Shown: positions 1-6,969 of the stretch, one piece after another
Position numbering within the stretch: position 1 is the stretch's first letter
Layout: every line of letters starts with the position of its first letter
Assembly: GCA_035530955.1 (NCBI GenBank)
Contig: DATKTT010000148.1
Span: 1-11,304 of the forward strand
Length of the DNA: 11,304 nt
Reading direction: 5' to 3'
Source of the DNA: Williamwhitmania sp035530955
GTDB taxonomy: Bacteria > Bacteroidota > Bacteroidia > Bacteroidales > Williamwhitmaniaceae
The notes under the pieces: generated by a model
Seen by the model: the letters and a program-made list of their open reading frames with translations, nothing else
Databases searched by the model: none
What the model was told of the DNA's origin: nothing
Translations under genes and position numbers: made by a program

Positions 1-157
1 CGCTTGCGCTCATCTCCTCAAAGTGTTCAATAATGTGTGCGGTGGTGGAATTCACCGGATAGGCCTTTGCCGGATAGGGATCAATCCCCAGCTTGCGAAG
101 TTCCTCAAGCGATTGACGTCGAATAATCTCTTGTTCGCTTAACTCTAAGTTGTTCAT
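1..157 (-). CDS. lysS: Lysyl-tRNA synthetase, N-terminal fragment (runs off the window)
   Basis: Read on the minus strand from the ATG at 157, the first 52 codons begin MNNLELSEQEIIRRQSLEEL and continue with a K-L-G-I-D-P-Y-P segment. This is the typical N-terminus of bacterial class II lysyl-tRNA synthetase, especially the Bacteroidota form with 'LSEQEIIRR' followed by 'GIxPYPA'. The enzyme charges tRNA-Lys with lysine in the cytoplasm. Only the start of the N-terminal region is present; the anticodon-binding OB fold and the catalytic domain lie beyond base 1, so catalytic residues cannot be checked. The gene is divergent from the M20 gene. The call is firm from the N-terminal signature although only about a tenth of the protein is visible. 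Confidence 0.88.
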   Translation of the reverse strand, partial: MNNLELSEQEIIRRQSLEELRKLGIDPYPAKAYPVNSTTAHIIEHFEEMSAS

Positions 158-176
158 TGTTTATCTATTTAGCACG

Positions 177-184
177 CAAATATA
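177..184 (-). promoter_or_regulatory. Possible Bacteroidota -7 box for lysS
   Basis: The minus strand reads TATATTTG, an exact match to the Bacteroidota -7 consensus TAnnTTTG, 19 bases upstream of the lysS start codon. I see no clear TTTG-type -33 element at the expected distance upstream, so this rests on one box in an AT-rich stretch. Confidence 0.35.
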
Positions 185-388
185 TCAATTTCTTGGTTAT
201 GGGCTGGCTGCTTCCTCGTTGTTTGCACTGTTGTTGGGCTGGATTTTTTTTGCAACGTTTTCTGCTGGAACGATATGGATGATTCGTTTTATTAAGTTAG
301 GCTTTTCTTGAGTTACTTATGGGGTAATTGTTTCTTTCTTGATTCATTTGGTCTAAAAAAGTTTATTTTTGGAGAAAAGCATTTCGTT

Positions 389-1516
389 ATGGAGGAGCTA
401 AAACGGTTGCGTCACGAGCTGCATAAAAATCCCGAACTGTCGAATCAGGAGTCGGGCACTGCATTAAGACTAAAGTTTTTTCTTAGCCGCTATCGTCCCG
501 ATGAGCTTGTTCAAAATGTGGGGGGAGAAGGATTGCTGGCCGTATATAACGGGTTGGAGCCTGGACCAACTGTGCTGTTCCGGGCCGATATGGACGCGTT
601 GCCCATAACCGAAATAAATAAGTTGCCTTACTCTTCATCCAAGAAGGGAGTGGGGCATATGTGTGGTCACGATGGCCACATGACCATTCTCTCGGGGTTG
701 GCCATGCAGCTGCACAGTAAGCCACCGCAACGTGGACGGGCAATGCTGCTGTTTCAGCCTGCCGAGGAGACGGGCGAAGGAGCTGCTAGGGCGCTGGCCG
801 ATATGATTAGGCAAGGCTACTCTCCCGACTATGCTTTTGCTTTGCACAACATGCCACGCTATCCACTCGGAAGTTTGTTGCTCAGCAGAGAGGTTTTTGC
901 GGCAGCATCAAAGGGACTGGTGGTTAAACTCACCGGACACTCCTCGCATGCGGCAGAACCCGAAAAGGGTATAAGCCCTGCGCTTGCCGTTGCACGAACC
1001 ATAGAGGGACTTATTCATCTCTCCAAATCGGCACCTGGGTTTGAAGACTATATTCTTCTTACCGTTATCTACGCTAGGTTAGGCGAAATCGCCTTTGGAA
1101 CCACACCCGGGTATGCGGAGGTTATGGCAACCCTACGTTCATTCAAGAATGAGGATATGGCACTTCTTACAAAACTCTCGGAAGAGATTGTAAGGAAGGT
1201 GGCAGCCGAGCAACACCTTAAGGCAGATATTTCTTATGTTGAAGAGTTTCCGGCTGCAGTAAACAGCTCCGATGCCATTGCCTATGTTGAAAAGGCTGCA
1301 AACCAAGCCTCCATTCCAATAGTGGAACTTGTAAAGCCTAACGGATGGTCAGAGGATTTTGCACACTTTTGCCTTCACTGTAAGTCAGCCATATTTGGGT
1401 TGGGCTCAGGAGTTGACCACCCCGAGCTGCATCGACCCGACTACGATTTTCCTGACGAGATAATCGAGCCAGGGGTAAACCTTTTTCATGGAATTGTTCG
1501 GCAATTGTTGGGCTAA
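389..1516 (+). CDS. M20-family amidohydrolase / metallopeptidase
   Basis: A 375-residue cytoplasmic dizinc hydrolase of the M20 family, of the type that cleaves N-acyl amino acids or related amides; the substrate cannot be read from sequence. The metal and catalytic motifs are in order: R-A-D-M-D-A near residue 65, G-H-M-C-G-H-D-G-H with Cys92 and His94, paired Glu126-Glu127 in P-A-E-E-T-G-E-G, His153 in A-L-H-N-M-P, a W-S-E-D-F motif near the C-terminus and the final ligand His348 in L-H-R-P-D-Y-D-F-P-D-E. A dimerisation 'lid' domain lies between, with G-H-S-S-H-A-A-E-P. The length fits the family. I start at the ATG at 389, which begins the typical MEELKRLRHELHKNPELS. A TTG-initiated extension from 308 is possible, but its 27 extra residues are unlike the family. 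A weak GGAG lies at 371-374. Confidence 0.88.
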   Translation: MEELKRLRHELHKNPELSNQESGTALRLKFFLSRYRPDELVQNVGGEGLLAVYNGLEPGPTVLFRADMDALPITEINKLPYSSSKKGVGHMCGHDGHMTILSGLAMQLHSKPPQRGRAMLLFQPAEETGEGAARALADMIRQGYSPDYAFALHNMPRYPLGSLLLSREVFAAASKGLVVKLTGHSSHAAEPEKGISPALAVARTIEGLIHLSKSAPGFEDYILLTVIYARLGEIAFGTTPGYAEVMATLRSFKNEDMALLTKLSEEIVRKVAAEQHLKADISYVEEFPAAVNSSDAIAYVEKAANQASIPIVELVKPNGWSEDFAHFCLHCKSAIFGLGSGVDHPELHRPDYDFPDEIIEPGVNLFHGIVRQLLG

Positions 1517-1617
1517 GCATTCATTCATTTAGGGAGAATGCAGCCACCGATCTTGACGGTATAAATGAAATTGTTGGCCGGTTTTACGGAAAAAAATCTT
1601 TTTCTTTGTTCCTCTTC

Positions 1618-1624
1618 AAGGAGG
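1618..1624 (+). promoter_or_regulatory. Strong ribosome binding site deciding the lipA start
   Basis: AAGGAGG lies nine bases before the ATG at 1634. It is the only strong Shine-Dalgarno sequence among the housekeeping genes here, and it favours the 1634 start over the in-frame ATG at 1565. Confidence 0.7.
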
Positions 1625-1633
1625 AATTCAATC

Positions 1634-2482
1634 ATGAGTTATTTGAGAAAGCCGGAATGGCTAAAGATAAAGCTCGAGCGCGGTGCTTCGTTTACCGACG
1701 TGAGCAACATTGTGAAGGACCACAAGTTGGAGACCATTTGCAGCAGTGGCAAGTGTCCAAATATGCACGAGTGCTGGAGCTGCGGAACAGCCACCTTCAT
1801 GGTGCTGGGCGATACCTGCACCCGTTCATGTAAATTCTGTGCAACTAAAAGCGGAAAACCGCTGCCACCTGACACCGATGAACCGCAAAGGCTAGCCGAA
1901 AGCATTCAGCTAATGAAGCTGCGCTACGCCGTTATCACTTCGGTTGATAGGGACGACCTGTCCGATGGCGGAGCGGCCCACTGGGCAGCATGCATCAAGG
2001 AGGTTAAGCAAACTAATCCTAACATTAAAGTTGAGGTGCTAATTCCCGATTTCGATGGGCATACCTCTCTAATTGATGTGGTGCTGGCTGCCAAACCCGA
2101 CGTGGTGGCCCATAACGTAGAAACCATTGCCCGCCTCACACCGCTCGCCCGCAGTAGAGCTCGTTACCAGCTTAGCCTCGACGTGCTGCGCTATATAGCA
2201 TCCACCGGCATGGCCACCAAAACGGGCATAATGGTTGGCCTGGGCGAAACAGAAGCCGAAGTGATAGAAACCATGCAGGATGCGTTTGATGCAGGTTGTT
2301 CCATATTTACCATAGGTCAGTATCTTCAACCAACTCAAAACCACCTACCTGTGGTGGAGTATGTTCACCCCGACATCTTTAAGCGTTATGAAGAGGAGGG
2401 AAAAAAGATAGGGTTGAAGCAGGTGGTTAGCGGCCCGCTGGTGCGGTCGAGTTACCATGCTGCCGATTTTTCGAACCAATAA
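1634..2482 (+). CDS. lipA: Lipoyl synthase (radical SAM)
   Basis: A 282-residue radical SAM enzyme. It inserts two sulfurs into protein-bound octanoyl groups to form the lipoyl cofactor of 2-oxoacid dehydrogenases and glycine cleavage H protein. Both iron-sulfur sites are visible: the auxiliary cluster motif C-x4-C-x5-C at Cys36, Cys41 and Cys47, and the radical SAM motif C-x3-C-x2-C at Cys62, Cys66 and Cys69. The family-specific C-terminal R-S-S-Y-H-A (residues 271-276) supplies the serine that ligates the auxiliary cluster. Internal motifs such as T-S-V-D-R-D-D-L-S-D-G-G and H-N-V-E-T also match LipA. The length is at the short end of normal. The start follows AAGGAGG at 1618-1624; the extension from 1565 lacks a comparable site and is not LipA-like. 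lipB follows after 10 bases, suggesting co-transcription. Confidence 0.96.
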   Translation: MSYLRKPEWLKIKLERGASFTDVSNIVKDHKLETICSSGKCPNMHECWSCGTATFMVLGDTCTRSCKFCATKSGKPLPPDTDEPQRLAESIQLMKLRYAVITSVDRDDLSDGGAAHWAACIKEVKQTNPNIKVEVLIPDFDGHTSLIDVVLAAKPDVVAHNVETIARLTPLARSRARYQLSLDVLRYIASTGMATKTGIMVGLGETEAEVIETMQDAFDAGCSIFTIGQYLQPTQNHLPVVEYVHPDIFKRYEEEGKKIGLKQVVSGPLVRSSYHAADFSNQ

Positions 2483-2492
2483 CAAAACTTTT

Positions 2493-3185
2493 ATGAGCAG
2501 CATAGTGGAGTTTAAAGATTTGGGCACCATAGCCTATGGCGAAGCCGTTGAAGTGCAGGAGGGATTCTTTAAAACGGTGGTGGAGCATAAGCTTTCCGGT
2601 GCAAAGGATAACTTCAAGGGATACTTGCTCTTTTGTGAACACCCACACGTATATACCCTTGGAAAGAGTGGCAACGCCGGCAATATGCTCATTACCGATG
2701 AGTTTCTCAAAACCATAAACGCCAGCTACTATCCTACCTCAAGGGGGGGCGATATTACCTACCACGGTCCTGAGCAGCTTGTGGGCTACCCCATTATCGA
2801 CTTGGAGGCCTTTGGTATTGGGCTTAAGGATTATATTGCTGAGCTGGAGCAGGTTTCCATTGGAGTATGCGCACATTACGGCATAGCCGCCACGCGCCTC
2901 GATGGTGCTACCGGAGTGTGGCTCGATGTTGGCGTAGCTGGCCGAGAGCGAAAGATTTGTGCCATTGGCGTTCGTGCCAGCCGTTTTGTTACAATGCACG
3001 GCTGGGCATTTAACGTGAATACCGATTTGAAATACTTCTCCTACATAAACCCTTGTGGATTTGTGAATAAGGGCGTTACCTCACTCGAGGTGGAGCTGAA
3101 GCACAAGGTGCCAATGGATGAGGTGAAGGAGGTGTTTAAGCGGGAGTGGAAAAAGGTATTCGATTGCGAACTTTCGGGTAACTAA
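2493..3185 (+). CDS. lipB: Lipoyl(octanoyl) transferase
   Basis: A 230-residue octanoyltransferase that moves octanoate from acyl carrier protein to the lysine of lipoyl domains, the step before LipA. Family motifs are clear: R-G-G-D-I-T-Y-H-G-P at residues 84-93, the catalytic lysine Lys154 in R-K-I-C-A-I-G, T-M-H-G-W-A-F-N-V near 167-175, and the catalytic cysteine Cys188 in I-N-P-C-G, followed by T-S-L-E-V. The usual H-G-P-G-Q reads H-G-P-E-Q here, a small departure at a generally conserved glycine. I prefer the ATG at 2493 (MSSIVEFKDLG), which fits family N-termini. An in-frame ATG at 2457 would overlap the end of lipA by 26 bases and add 12 residues. No Shine-Dalgarno sequence is visible before either start, so translation may be coupled to lipA. 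Confidence 0.95.
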   Translation: MSSIVEFKDLGTIAYGEAVEVQEGFFKTVVEHKLSGAKDNFKGYLLFCEHPHVYTLGKSGNAGNMLITDEFLKTINASYYPTSRGGDITYHGPEQLVGYPIIDLEAFGIGLKDYIAELEQVSIGVCAHYGIAATRLDGATGVWLDVGVAGRERKICAIGVRASRFVTMHGWAFNVNTDLKYFSYINPCGFVNKGVTSLEVELKHKVPMDEVKEVFKREWKKVFDCELSGN

Positions 3186-3210
3186 GCGAACAATTAGTAA
3201 TTTTTGTTTA

Positions 3211-3218
3211 TACCTTCG
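3211..3218 (+). promoter_or_regulatory. Possible -7 box upstream of recJ
   Basis: TACCTTCG, a one-base variant of TAnnTTTG, lies about 100 bases before recJ in the 133-base gap after lipB. The same octamer occurs in each accessory cassette. No convincing TTTG is seen at the -33 distance. Confidence 0.3.
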
Positions 3219-3318
3219 TGAATTATCAATTGGCAACGTTTGCAGTGCGGATTTGATGGGGAGAGTGAAAGCAAAGGCGCCACAAATTTTATAGCGATGA
3301 AAAAAATAAGAACTACAT

Positions 3319-5031
3319 ATGGAAAAGCGATGGGTTTTAAAGGAGCAGGGAGATGCGTCCGAGGTTGCCCAATTGTCAGAAGACCTGGGGATTGACAAGG
3401 TTCTTGCCAACCTCTTAATTCAACGAGGCGTAAGAACATTCGAACAAGCAAAATATTTTTTTCGTCCCTCTCTTGAAATGCTCTACGACCCCTTCCTCAT
3501 GAAGGATATGGACAAGGCCGTAGCGCGCATTCAGGAGGCCATTTCGAAAGATGAGAAAATTTTAGTTTATGGCGACTACGATGTGGATGGAACCACAGCG
3601 GTGGCATTGATGTATGCCTTCCTGAGCAAAATTTTCGACAAGATTTACTACTACATCCCCAATCGCTATTCGGAAGGATACGGAATTTCGCTGGCAGGCG
3701 TTGACTACGCTGCCGACAATGGCTATTCGCTTGTTATTGCCCTCGATTGCGGCATTAAGGCGGTTGAAAAGGTGGATTATGCCCGCCAAAAGGGAGTCGA
3801 CTTTATCATTTGCGACCATCACCTTCCGGGCGATGTTATTCCTGCTGCGGCTGCGGTGCTCGATCCCAAGCGGCTCGACTGCAGCTATCCGTTTAAGGAA
3901 CTCTCTGGATGCGGTGTCGGGTTTAAGTTGGCTCAAGGTATTGCCCTGCGAAAGGGAATTCCATTTTCGGAGTTGGAACCGCTTCTCGACTTGGTGGCGG
4001 TAAGTATCGCTTCCGACATTGTTCCGCTCATTGATGAGAATCGTGTGCTGGCCCACTTTGGATTAAAGCGGCTCAACGAAAACCCTCGCAAAGGGTTAAA
4101 GTCGATTATTAAGCTGGCTGGCCTCGATGGCCACTCCATGGCCGTGGACGATATTGTGTTTAAGATTGGCCCTCGAATTAATGCGGCTGGACGAATGGAA
4201 TCGGGTAAGGCTGCTGTTGATCTGCTGCTGGCCCAGCGCGACGACCATGCCACCGAGATGGGCGACCTGATAAACACCTGCAACAACGATCGAAAAAATG
4301 TGGACCGTTCCATCACCCTGCAGGCGCTGGAGATGATTGGGACCAGCCCCGAGCTACAGAGCAAAAAGGCTACCGTGCTCTATAATCCTGAATGGCACAA
4401 GGGTGTAGTGGGTATAGTGGCTTCACGCCTCATCGATTACTACTACCGGCCCACCATTGTGCTCACCAGCGCCAAGGGTTTTGCAACTGGCAGTGCTCGC
4501 AGCGTCCCCGGCTTCGACCTCTACCAGGCCATTGATAGCTGCAGCGATTTACTCGAAAACTTTGGTGGTCACATGTACGCCGCTGGGCTTACGCTTAGGG
4601 TGGAGAACGTTGAAAAATTCAAGGAGCGGTTTGAAAAGGTGGTGGCTGAAAACATCACCGACGACATGATGGTTCCCATGGTGGAGATTGATTCTGAACT
4701 TTCCCTCGCCGAAATTAACGATAAGTTCTTCAGAATACTGAAGCAGTTTCAGCCTTTTGGCCCCGGAAATATGTCACCGGTGTTTGTCACCCGCGGAGTG
4801 GTGGACAACGGCGATGGCCGACTAGTTGGGCTGGAGCACGACCACCTCAAGCTCGACCTTATCCAGGAGGATAACCCATACAAACCCATTGCCGCCATTG
4901 GCTTTCAGCATGCAACGCACTTCGACCACATTCAGCAGGGAAAGGCTTTCGACGTATGCTACGCCATTGCCGAAAACACCTACCGTGGCGTGTCTTCCAT
5001 TCAGCTGAGGATTAAGGATATTAAGTATTAG
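3319..5031 (+). CDS. recJ: Single-stranded-DNA-specific exonuclease RecJ
   Basis: A 570-residue 5'-to-3' single-strand DNA exonuclease of the DHH superfamily, acting in recombinational and mismatch repair. The DHH domain shows V-Y-G-D-Y-D-V-D-G-T-T at residues 83-93, A-L-D-C-G at 141-145, C-D-H-H at 165-168, S-G-C-G-V-G at 196-201 and the metal-binding aspartate in A-S-D-I-V-P at 231-236. The DHHA1 domain follows, with W-H-K-G-V-V-G-I-V-A-S-R and the G-G-H motif near residue 420. The C-terminal OB-like part includes the R-I-L-K-Q-F-Q-P-F-G-P-G-N motif. The length is normal for Bacteroidota RecJ and the gene looks intact. There is no clear Shine-Dalgarno sequence before the ATG. It is the last conserved gene before the accessory island. 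Confidence 0.96.
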   Translation: MEKRWVLKEQGDASEVAQLSEDLGIDKVLANLLIQRGVRTFEQAKYFFRPSLEMLYDPFLMKDMDKAVARIQEAISKDEKILVYGDYDVDGTTAVALMYAFLSKIFDKIYYYIPNRYSEGYGISLAGVDYAADNGYSLVIALDCGIKAVEKVDYARQKGVDFIICDHHLPGDVIPAAAAVLDPKRLDCSYPFKELSGCGVGFKLAQGIALRKGIPFSELEPLLDLVAVSIASDIVPLIDENRVLAHFGLKRLNENPRKGLKSIIKLAGLDGHSMAVDDIVFKIGPRINAAGRMESGKAAVDLLLAQRDDHATEMGDLINTCNNDRKNVDRSITLQALEMIGTSPELQSKKATVLYNPEWHKGVVGIVASRLIDYYYRPTIVLTSAKGFATGSARSVPGFDLYQAIDSCSDLLENFGGHMYAAGLTLRVENVEKFKERFEKVVAENITDDMMVPMVEIDSELSLAEINDKFFRILKQFQPFGPGNMSPVFVTRGVVDNGDGRLVGLEHDHLKLDLIQEDNPYKPIAAIGFQHATHFDHIQQGKAFDVCYAIAENTYRGVSSIQLRIKDIKY

Positions 5032-5299
5032 GATTTCTGGTTTCTGGTTTTCGTTCGGTGAACTCTCCGGCTTTTGACGGATCGGTTCTAGTTCCTAATG
5101 TCTAATTTCTAGTTTCTAATTCCTAATTTGCCTTCAACTCCTATCCCAAGGTAATGCTCCATTGCCTTGGCTGCTCATTTGCCACTGGACAACAAGGTTT
5201 TTACTATATTTACGCTAGCAATACTGTGGTGGGCAAGGATGAGGAGATCAAAGCCAGCTGTTGTTAATCTTCAAATTTGTTCATTCCCAAATTATTTCC
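5032..5299 (+). other. Gene-free junction between recJ and the Rhs-tip array
   Basis: About 270 bases with no supportable gene. It contains a low-complexity run built on variations of CTAATTTCTAGTTT and TTCCTAAT (about 5087-5130) and a doubled TTTCTGG right after the recJ stop. A short segment at 5074-5089, TCCGGCTTTTGACGGA, differs by one base from TCCGGCCTTTGACGGA inside the second cassette's 5' block. Just before the first cassette, TTTG at 5276-5279 lies 21 bases upstream of TACCTTCG at 5301, a plausible Bacteroidota -33/-7 pair. No strong terminator hairpin for recJ was found. Confidence 0.5.
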
Positions 5300-5416
5300 C
5301 TACCTTCGCTATACGTTCTTTGAATTTGCCAGAGCAACCCCTACCGCTACAACGGCAAGCTGGAGCGCAGCGGAAGTCCCGATTTTTAATCGGGGGAGCT
5401 GCAGACGTTCCTGCAG
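5300..5416 (+). repeat. Conserved 5' block of cassette 1 (promoter-like box plus broken Rhs core fragment)
   Basis: First of three near-identical blocks (the others start at 6856 and 8597). It begins CTACCTTCGCTATACG, continues to TTTGAATTTGCC and then carries a piece of Rhs core. In the frame of the following tip it reads N-P-Y-R-Y-N-G-K-L-E-R-S-G-S-P-D-F, then a TAA stop at 5387-5389, then E-L-Q-T-F-L-Q joining the tip. Another in-frame stop (TGA, 5321-5323) lies upstream, so the Rhs frame cannot extend back. NPYRYNGK is a familiar segment of the Rhs-associated core in Bacteroidota. The block contains TACCTTCG at 5301-5308, which could be a promoter -7 element. Confidence 0.75.
5378..5394. 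repeat. 17-base palindrome carrying the in-frame TAA (cassette 1)
   Basis: CCCGATTTTTAATCGGG is a perfect 7-bp inverted repeat around TTT. It supplies the TAA that interrupts the Rhs core frame. The identical element is at 8675-8691, and the second cassette has a different, stop-free sequence in its place. Confidence 0.75.
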
Positions 5417-6205
5417 GTGGCCGGACGTTCTTTGGATTGGTATGACTACGGCGCGCGGTTCTACGAGCCCGAGATTGGTCGGTGGCAGGTGATTGACCCT
5501 GAGGCAGAGGTAAACCGGCGGTGGAGCCCCTACCGGTACGCTTACGACAACCCGCTGCGGTTCCTCGACCCGGATGGGATGCTCGAAGAATTGTTTATTA
5601 CGGGGGATATGGCTGACGAGGCAACTGAACAACTGCAAAAATCAACCTCGTTGACGTTGTCAAGGGATAGCGAAACAGGAAAAGTCATTGCAGCAGGTGA
5701 GGCTAAAACTGATGCTGACAAGGTATTATTGGCAGCCATAAATGATGAATGCGTAACCGTTAATGTTAATGCGACCGCAAGTAATGAGGGAAAAGATAAT
5801 AATTGGTTCGTTGGAGGCCAATTTGGAGGTAGTGAGGTAAATGAAGACGGGAAGGTTACTTCTACACAAACTGTTAATCCAGTTCATACTGAAGCAATTG
5901 ACAAAATGAATGAAATACCCTCAGGAACGACTGTTTTGCATGAGGTCATGGAGTCTTATATTGGGGCTAAGGATAGCCCTGGAACTTCGGCACCAACATC
6001 ATTCGATGATATATCAAGCAAGACACCAGATGGAATGGCTTATCTAAATGCACATAACAAGGCTATGGCTACGGATCCTCGATATAAGGAGCCAAATGTA
6101 TCTCAAGGGGCAGAAGGCGTGTATATTTCTAAGTTTCCGTATAATCGTTTGTTACCACCAAAATTAAATCCAGAAGTTTTACTTATTAAATTTTCAGGGA
6201 AATGA
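5417..6205 (+). CDS. Orphan Rhs C-terminal tip 1, putative HExxE metallopeptidase toxin
   Basis: The open frame can begin at GTG 5417 and encodes 262 residues. Residues 1-55 are the end of an Rhs-associated core: L-D-W-Y-D-Y-G-A-R-F-Y-E-P-E-I-G-R-W-Q, then W-S-P-Y-R-Y-A-Y-D-N-P and the D-P-D-G-M boundary, where Rhs proteins normally switch to a variable toxin. The variable part (56-262) contains V-L-H-E-V-M-E-S-Y at residues 173-181, an HExxE zinc-site pattern, with further histidines at 157 (N-P-V-H) and 213 (N-A-H-N-K-A) as possible ligands. This suggests a zincin-type peptidase, but the assignment is inference from the motif. There is no N-terminal Rhs barrel and no secretion region, so it is an orphan tip, not a working Rhs protein. 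The stop overlaps the next gene's start (ATGA), as in toxin/immunity pairs. Confidence 0.7.
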   Translation: MAGRSLDWYDYGARFYEPEIGRWQVIDPEAEVNRRWSPYRYAYDNPLRFLDPDGMLEELFITGDMADEATEQLQKSTSLTLSRDSETGKVIAAGEAKTDADKVLLAAINDECVTVNVNATASNEGKDNNWFVGGQFGGSEVNEDGKVTSTQTVNPVHTEAIDKMNEIPSGTTVLHEVMESYIGAKDSPGTSAPTSFDDISSKTPDGMAYLNAHNKAMATDPRYKEPNVSQGAEGVYISKFPYNRLLPPKLNPEVLLIKFSGK

Positions 6206-6594
6206 AAAGTATATTTATTCTTTTGCTTTTTGTGCAAATAGTTTGCTTGTCTTCATTTTCTCAAACTAACTGTAGATTGTTAAGAATCTATTGCATTACT
6301 GAATATGAGGATGGTTATGTGATCAAGGGGATCGATGAGAATAGCAATGACACTTTAAACATTATTTCAAAAAGGGATACAATATGGGATAAATCTGGAT
6401 ATAAGAGATTGCAGGTCGGAAACAAATATCTCGTTCAAGTTGATAATAGAGTTGGTCGAATGTCTGCAATGCCCCTAGAACATTTTGTAGTAAGAATAGT
6501 ATCAACTATTGTATGGAAAAATGGAGATAGGACTAGGGATATACCTCAGTTTTCAAATAATATAAAGGATTTGTATATTAAAGAGGAAAAATAA
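6202..6594 (+). CDS. Putative exported immunity protein for tip 1
   Basis: A 130-residue protein of unrecognised family. It starts in a 4-base ATGA overlap with the tip 1 stop, which implies translational coupling. Residues 1-20 form a hydrophobic signal peptide (M-K-S-I-F-I-L-L-L-F-V then S-S-F-S) with a likely signal peptidase I site before Q-T-N. The mature part is small and probably beta-rich, beginning C-R-L-L-R-I-Y-C-I-T-E-Y-E. Position, size, AT-rich composition and export suggest that it neutralises tip 1 in the periplasm; this is inferred from context only. Confidence 0.6.
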   Translation: MKSIFILLLFVQIVCLSSFSQTNCRLLRIYCITEYEDGYVIKGIDENSNDTLNIISKRDTIWDKSGYKRLQVGNKYLVQVDNRVGRMSAMPLEHFVVRIVSTIVWKNGDRTRDIPQFSNNIKDLYIKEEK

Positions 6595-6685
6595 CAATTT
6601 CAAGTCCTAGTTGGTGTTAGTGGTCAATCCCAGCATGCTACGACTGTAATGGGCAATTGTCATTTACACTTTTTAACGAAGTTTA

Positions 6686-6720
6686 CCCCCTGCCAGCGGT
6701 CAGCTGGCGAGGAGGCTTTT
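6686..6720 (+). terminator. Terminator-like hairpin ending cassette 1
   Basis: CCCCCTGCCAGC (6686-6697) can pair with GCTGGCGAGGAGG (from 6703), followed by CTTTT. The core GCCAGC/GCTGGC stem is perfect and the outer stem is imperfect. It is the weakest of three related hairpins; the others are at 8114-8154 and 10333-10374. Confidence 0.6.
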
Positions 6721-6763
6721 ACAGGGTAGCAACGTTTATCTGGAAGAAGTCCTTGAACTTCTC
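6719..6763 (-). pseudogene. 3' remnant of a regulator-like gene, copy 1
   Basis: On the minus strand this reads E-K-F-K-D-F-F-Q-I-N-V-A-T-L then TAA, closely matching the end of the longer remnant at 10372-10488 (K-K-F-K-D-F-F-Q-N-N-V-A-T-L, stop). Only about 15 codons survive, cut off next to the 47-base palindrome. No function is possible for the piece; it marks a shared cassette end. Confidence 0.6.
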
Positions 6764-6769
6764 AATTAC

Positions 6770-6816
6770 AGTCAGGGGGTGACTTTTTGCATCCGAAAAA
6801 TAGTCACCCCCTGACT
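6770..6816. repeat. 47-base palindrome, copy 1
   Basis: Perfect 15-base arms AGTCAGGGGGTGACT (6770-6784) and AGTCACCCCCTGACT (6802-6816) flank a 17-base centre with T-rich and A-rich halves. Each arm is itself a small symmetric unit, AGTCA and TGACT around five G. A second copy of the same length is at 8181-8227 with one base changed in the centre. Both are preceded by TTCTCAATTAC. It resembles a short REP-like or miniature element; no transposase is in the window. Confidence 0.75.
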
Positions 6817-6855
6817 AGGACGCGTTGCTGCATAGGCACATTTCCAAATTATTTT

Positions 6856-6969
6856 CTACCTTCGCTATACGTTCTTTGAATTTGCCAAAGCAACCCCTAC
6901 CGCTACAACGGCAAGCTGGAGCGCAGCGGAAGTCCGGCCTTTGACGGAGAGCTGCAAACGTTCCTGTAG
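6856..6969 (+). repeat. Conserved 5' block of cassette 2
   Basis: Same block as at 5300, but 3 bases shorter. In place of the CCCGATT palindrome it has GGCCTTTGACGG, keeping the core frame open (S-G-S-P-A-F-D-G-E-L-Q-T-F-L). The frame is then broken by TAG at 6967-6969, where the other two copies have CAG. Two different stop lesions at neighbouring places thus block the same frame in different copies. Confidence 0.75.

Larger units (their letters stand above)
6595..6855 (+). other. Spacer between cassettes 1 and 2
   Basis: No gene is seen. In order it holds a terminator-like hairpin (6686-6720), an opposite-strand gene remnant (6719-6763), a 47-base palindrome (6770-6816) and the string GGCACATTTCCAAATTA (from about 6835), which recurs before the third cassette. 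Confidence 0.6.

Noticed and set aside
308..388. Longer N-terminus of the M20 protein from TTG 308
   Set aside because: The extra 27 residues are aromatic-rich and unlike M20 N-termini, and the ATG at 389 begins the conserved MEELKRLRHELH. A signal peptide is not convincing.
1517..1541. Terminator after the M20 gene (GCATTC...GAATGC)
   Set aside because: Only a 6-bp AT-containing stem with a 13-base loop and no T run; too weak to call.
3562..4056. Long minus-strand frame inside recJ
   Set aside because: It is an antisense shadow of a well-supported recJ coding region and has no family features.
5087..5130. Possible CRISPR-like or tandem repeat after recJ
   Set aside because: The CTAATTTCTAG-type units are short, irregular and without spacers; this is low-complexity intergenic sequence.
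5184..5268. Short frame TGQQGFYYIYASN... before the first cassette, vaguely like sequences upstream of Rhs cores
   Set aside because: About 25 codons with no start, ending at a stop. The resemblance is too slight to call a remnant, although a profile search could settle it.
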